This document shows positions 38,522 to 41,928 of a stretch of 41,928 bases of DNA, piece by piece (position 1 is the stretch's first letter; every line of letters begins with the position of its first letter). The DNA comes from Setaria digitata. Lineage: Eukaryota > Nematoda > Chromadorea > Rhabditida > Setariidae. Location: assembly GCA_003640385.1 (NCBI GenBank), contig RCAB01000523.1:1-41928 (forward strand), in the 5' to 3' direction. Below the pieces are notes generated by a model. That model worked only from the letters and a program-made list of their open reading frames with translations. It had not been told where the DNA came from and did not search any database. The position numbers and the translations under genes were made by a program.

Positions 38522-40958
38522 TTTCGGTGATCATCTAGAAGTGATATATTTAATTCATTACTTTTCAACTGACTAATTGATGTAGCTGATGATTATCTTT
38601 GAAAGTCATTTTAACTGTGCAGATATGCAGCGTCAAGATATTTTCTTGTAGTGGCTGCTTTTACTGCACATATAAGTACCTAAGGTGTGTTATGATGGGA
38701 TGAGTTTCTAAGTTTGGAAAATTTTTCGCTATTTCTTTCTAATCCACTTTTTATAGCTCGCTTTATAAGCATAAAGCAGAAAGAAAAATGAAAGTAATGG
38801 ACAGCTTTTGCTAGAACATGACGAATTACATCCTCTGTACTCAGTGATGATTTACTTATAACTCATGTAATATATAGTAATGCTTTAGTTCTTAGCAGAA
38901 ATCTTTTGTATGGTATGGTCATCATGACTTCAATAATTTTCTTAGGATTTTTTGCGCACACATAATATAAAAAGGAAAAAAAAATTCTTTTTGCACACAC
39001 TGCATTGTACTCGTATTTACAAGAACTTGTTTATTTCATACAAACTTGAAAAACTTTTTTTTTTTTAACATTCGCATGCTTCCGCTGTCAAATGTTATCT
39101 GTACACTGTTTGTTCAGGATTTTGAAAAATAAGTGATGTGATGAAGTGAAATGTAAAATCAAAGCCCACCTAGCTTATCGTAATATATCAACATTTCAAA
39201 TTATAAAATAAAGCTACAGAAAGATTAGAATATACTAATAACAGTATATTTTATGAGGAAATTCATTCTGTCGTAGAATTCAACATTTTTAATCGGTCAT
39301 CATTCATCTAGGAGTCAAAAGTTAGCATAACCGAAAGTTGAATTGTTCATCTAGGGAACGCTTAAAAGGAGATTTGAGGTAGAGACGTTATCTTTGCTGT
39401 ATTGCCTACTTAGCTCAATGCAGAAGTGAGCTCTTCTGAAATGGTTGGAAGTACTTGTTTGCAAAATACGGTATAATTCTTATAGAGTTTTCCGCGAATA
39501 CACTAATCCGTACATTTTTTTTTTTTTTTTGTTGCATTATCAAAAATTATTCGAGCAATAATCCTTCAAAAAAAAAAAAAAAAAAAATCCCTCATTTCTT
39601 TATTATATGCTATAAATAAGTTGAATGAATGTAAAAAATTGCCAAAAATTAGAAGTCAGAGGCTGTTTTTTGCTCTCTCATCATTACTTTACTTACCCAT
39701 ATTTTTTTTTCTTTTTATTAATTTGAAGTAAGATATATCGGTCTTCCTTCACAGGAGCATCCAAAAATTGGTAAGAGTTTCCCAATTATCAACAAAACAT
39801 TTTGCCAAATAAAACGTCCATTCCTGTAGCATTTTCTTCAGCTAACCACTTTTGGCTTTTATTTCTAAGAGCAATACCTATCTGTTTACAATGAGCAATT
39901 TTCAAATTTTAGTAGTTTTTTTACAGATAACAAAAAGCATCTTTTCGCATGTGAACTAGAAATAAATGGTGCAAAATTCATATAATCCTTAAAATATCTC
40001 CCATCTAAAAAAACTGGAATTTACTGATAATTTATTTTTTGAATTTTAGGAGAATGAGTTATTTGAAACGAAAGTGAAATGAATGAACCCCAGTAATGAT
40101 TCTAGTGCAAGTGAATGATACATAAACGAAATAAACGGTAGAGTGATAATGCAGCAAAAATTTGTAAATTGTGTAATTATCAATATCAGGTGTTATGGCA
40201 ATCATCAACGACCACACCATTATATTATAAAAAAATTTTATTTCAACTTCTGAGGCCACTCGCCAAGAAATATTTTTGAATTGGAAAATGAAAAAAAAAG
40301 TCACGAGATTGGATGCCTAATTAAGAATGCATTAATTAGTAGTACTCCGGTATGTTGCAATATTAATGATTATTGTTCCAAATAAGACAAGCTCTGTTTT
40401 CTTTCCTTCAGTTATCAATTTGATATATTCTCAGTTAGAGTGTTATCAATTGCAGCAATGAGTACTCGTGCATATCAGTAATTTTCATCTTAATTCATAA
40501 ATCTAGCCGAAAGATTATTTATGAAAGTAATAAATGAAAAACGAAATAAACAGACTTATATTTCAAGAAGGAAAAAAAATTAGATGAAGGTTTTTTCTCA
40601 TAAACTTTGATGAGAAAAAAGTTCCAGCAAAAATTTTCCCAATATTTTGTTATTTGAAAAAAAATATGTGGGAGCATTTCCCTTTCTCTTTTTCTTTTTT
40701 ACAAATTAGATATAAATTTCATTTATTAGAATAGCATTTATTTGCTAATATCGACGGCAATGTTTTGGTACGGCATATCATTGGAATTTTATCCTACACG
40801 GCGAAAAATTTCTATAATTTTTTGGAATGCTCGCCGAATGAATTATGCTTCATAATGAAAATTATTCTCTTTCGTTTCGTTTCAGTTTAATTGAAAAATT
40901 TTTGGAAATTCGTTGAAATTTTGTAGAATTTTGTCCGATAATAATACTCGTTTCAGTT
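38522..40958. other. Spacer between COX6A and the NYPxG gene
   Basis: 2.4 kb of AT-rich DNA without a recognisable exon. The left part should hold the COX6A 3' UTR and the right part the promoter of the next gene. Long A and T runs lie near 39520-39590. Confidence 0.55.
40951..40956 (+). promoter_or_regulatory. Splice/trans-splice acceptor at the NYPxG gene start
   Basis: TTTCAG ends two bases before the ATG. No upstream coding exon was found. Confidence 0.5.
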
Positions 40959-41918
40959 ATGCATCGGAAACTTAGCGCTTCTCTTTTTGTTATTTTAGCG
41001 GTAACAAATGCGCTTTATTATGGAGGTGGTCAACGACCACAATCTTTTGCACAGCAAGGCAAGCAACCTCAAGGTTTCATATCATTATTTCATTAGACTT
41101 TTATCATCAATTAGGGCATCACCATTAATTAGGTTATCACCTCAAGCTTTTATTATCACGTTGCTAGTGAATCAGATCATTCTTTAGGGGGATTTGTGTA
41201 TATTATTATCACTAATCCTTTTCCCCATTAATTTATGGTATTTACAATTAATTATCGGCACCATCTCCTGGTTATTTCACTTTGCTGTCTAACAAAATTC
41301 AACTCAGGTTTACTGAGATTTATGGGAATTTCAACAAACTATTACTTCTTGATTTCAGGTCGTGAACCAGAATGCCGCGGCTGTGTAGTGAATATAAATT
41401 GCGACGGTAAAGGCTGCAAATCAACAGCAAGTCCAGTAGTTATCCATCCAGCACAAACTTACTCACCAACTAAGCGTCCACCAGGGACCTATATGGGTAG
41501 TTATCAACCAGGAAACTACCCGCCAGGTAATTATCTACCGGGGAAATATCCACCAGCTAATTATGCACTGGGAAGCTATCCACCTGGCAATTATCCACAA
41601 GGAAATTATCCGTCAGGTAATTATCCACCAGGTAATTATCCCCAAGGAAATTACCCCCAAGGTAATTATCCTCAAGGAAATTATCCACAAGGGAATTATC
41701 CCCTGGGTAACTATCCTCAAGGAAATTATCCACCAGGTAGTTATCCGCAAGGAAATTATCCACAGGGAATTTATAAACAAGAACAATCACCGTATGGTGG
41801 TGGCTATCGACTAACAGATCTTCTCGATTCTTTGCTACCGAGACAGTTTTACGTTGGTCCTTCTTCACTATCGATTGTCAATGAGCGGAACAGGACAGGT
41901 CAAAAGGTACTTCGCTAG
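40959..41918 (+). CDS. Secreted NYPxG tandem-repeat protein (3' end uncertain)
   Basis: Two exons: 40959-41073 and 41359-41918 (224 aa as read to TAG). A signal peptide is clear (MHRKLSASLFVILAVTNA, cleavage near residue 18). A short Cys motif follows (C-x2-C-x5-C-x4-C, in ECRGCVVNINCDGKGC). Then 18 five-residue units of the form PxGNY run without interruption (41505-41774), mainly PQGNY and PPGNY. The tail is ordinary sequence (LTDLLDSLLPRQFYVGPSSL). Such Pro/Gly/Tyr repeats suggest an extracellular structural or surface protein, perhaps crosslinked through Tyr; that is inference. I do not recognise the family. Near the end AAG|GTACTT could be a splice donor, in which case the gene continues past the window and the TAG is intronic. 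Confidence 0.75.
41505..41774 (+). repeat. 15-bp coding minisatellite (18 units)
   Basis: Eighteen consecutive 15-bp units (CCACAAGGAAATTAT type) encode PxGNY. Third-position differences among neighbouring units show that they are not a very recent expansion, but the array is long enough to vary in copy number between individuals. Confidence 0.9.
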
Positions 41919-41928
41919 CTGTCATAGT

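Noticed and set aside
39375..39382. TGAGGTAG, the seed of let-7-family microRNAs, with CCTACTTAG 33 nt further on
   Set aside because: Only about six base pairs (AGGTAG with CTACTT) can form; neither the inner nor the outer bases pair, so there is no microRNA-type hairpin, and bases beyond the seed do not match let-7.
41557..41868. Long antisense and alternate-frame ORFs over the NYPxG array
   Set aside because: A 15-bp tandem repeat keeps any stop-free frame open; only the PxGNY frame has a signal peptide exon and continues into ordinary sequence.

Overview
The window is nuclear DNA of a nematode, most likely a filarial (onchocercid) worm. The DNA is very AT-rich. The genes are broken by many short introns with GT...TTTCAG/TTTTAG ends. 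Start codons often lie a few bases behind a strong splice acceptor, as expected for SL trans-splicing. The ORFs are conserved animal proteins with nematode-like divergence. There are no operons of bacterial type, no rRNA or tRNA, no CRISPR array and no recognisable transposase.

Ten protein-coding genes can be built, and nine have complete models; the last one may run off the right edge. Eight lie on the minus strand: ubiquitin-L40 fusion UBA52 (4783-6062); a nematode-type Q/S/P/Y-rich low-complexity protein (7697-9752, perhaps with a first exon at 10585-10641); PRMT7 arginine methyltransferase (11505-15405); ANKMY2, an ankyrin-MYND protein (16821-20021); CCDC12/cwf18 splicing factor (24155-25181); mitochondrial ribosomal protein uL22m/MRPL22 (25672-27831); neutral sphingomyelinase SMPD2-type (29683-33886); and RWDD4-like RWD protein (34392-36964). 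Two lie on the plus strand: cytochrome c oxidase subunit COX6A (37654-38521) and a secreted protein made of 18 tandem five-residue NYPxG-type repeats (40959-41918). I derived exon boundaries by hand from frame continuity, splice sites and recalled family alignments; every model closes in frame.

Region by region: 1-4.7 kb has no convincing gene. 4.7-11.5 kb holds UBA52, the low-complexity gene and AT-rich spacers with a 50-bp perfect palindrome. 11.5-20 kb is the PRMT7/ANKMY2 pair, with a puzzling leader region between them that contains an exact 64-bp direct repeat. 20-24 kb is a gene desert with a cluster of GATA-like sites and a degenerate 38-bp tandem repeat. 24-37 kb is a head-to-tail run of CCDC12, MRPL22, SMPD2 and RWDD4. 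RWDD4 and COX6A diverge from a shared 0.7-kb promoter region. The rest is spacer plus the NYPxG gene.

The genes are mostly housekeeping (ubiquitin/ribosome, splicing, mitochondrial translation and respiration, sphingolipid turnover, arginine methylation) and do not form one pathway. The spacing of some same-strand pairs (about 0.5 kb for RWDD4/SMPD2 and MRPL22/CCDC12) and the acceptors just upstream of start codons suggest nematode operons. I found no new defence or mobile system. The most unusual items are the PRMT7 leader exons with the duplicated splice-donor segment, the two-codon uORF abutting the RWDD4 start, the 15-nt COX6A microexon, and the two repeat-rich proteins.
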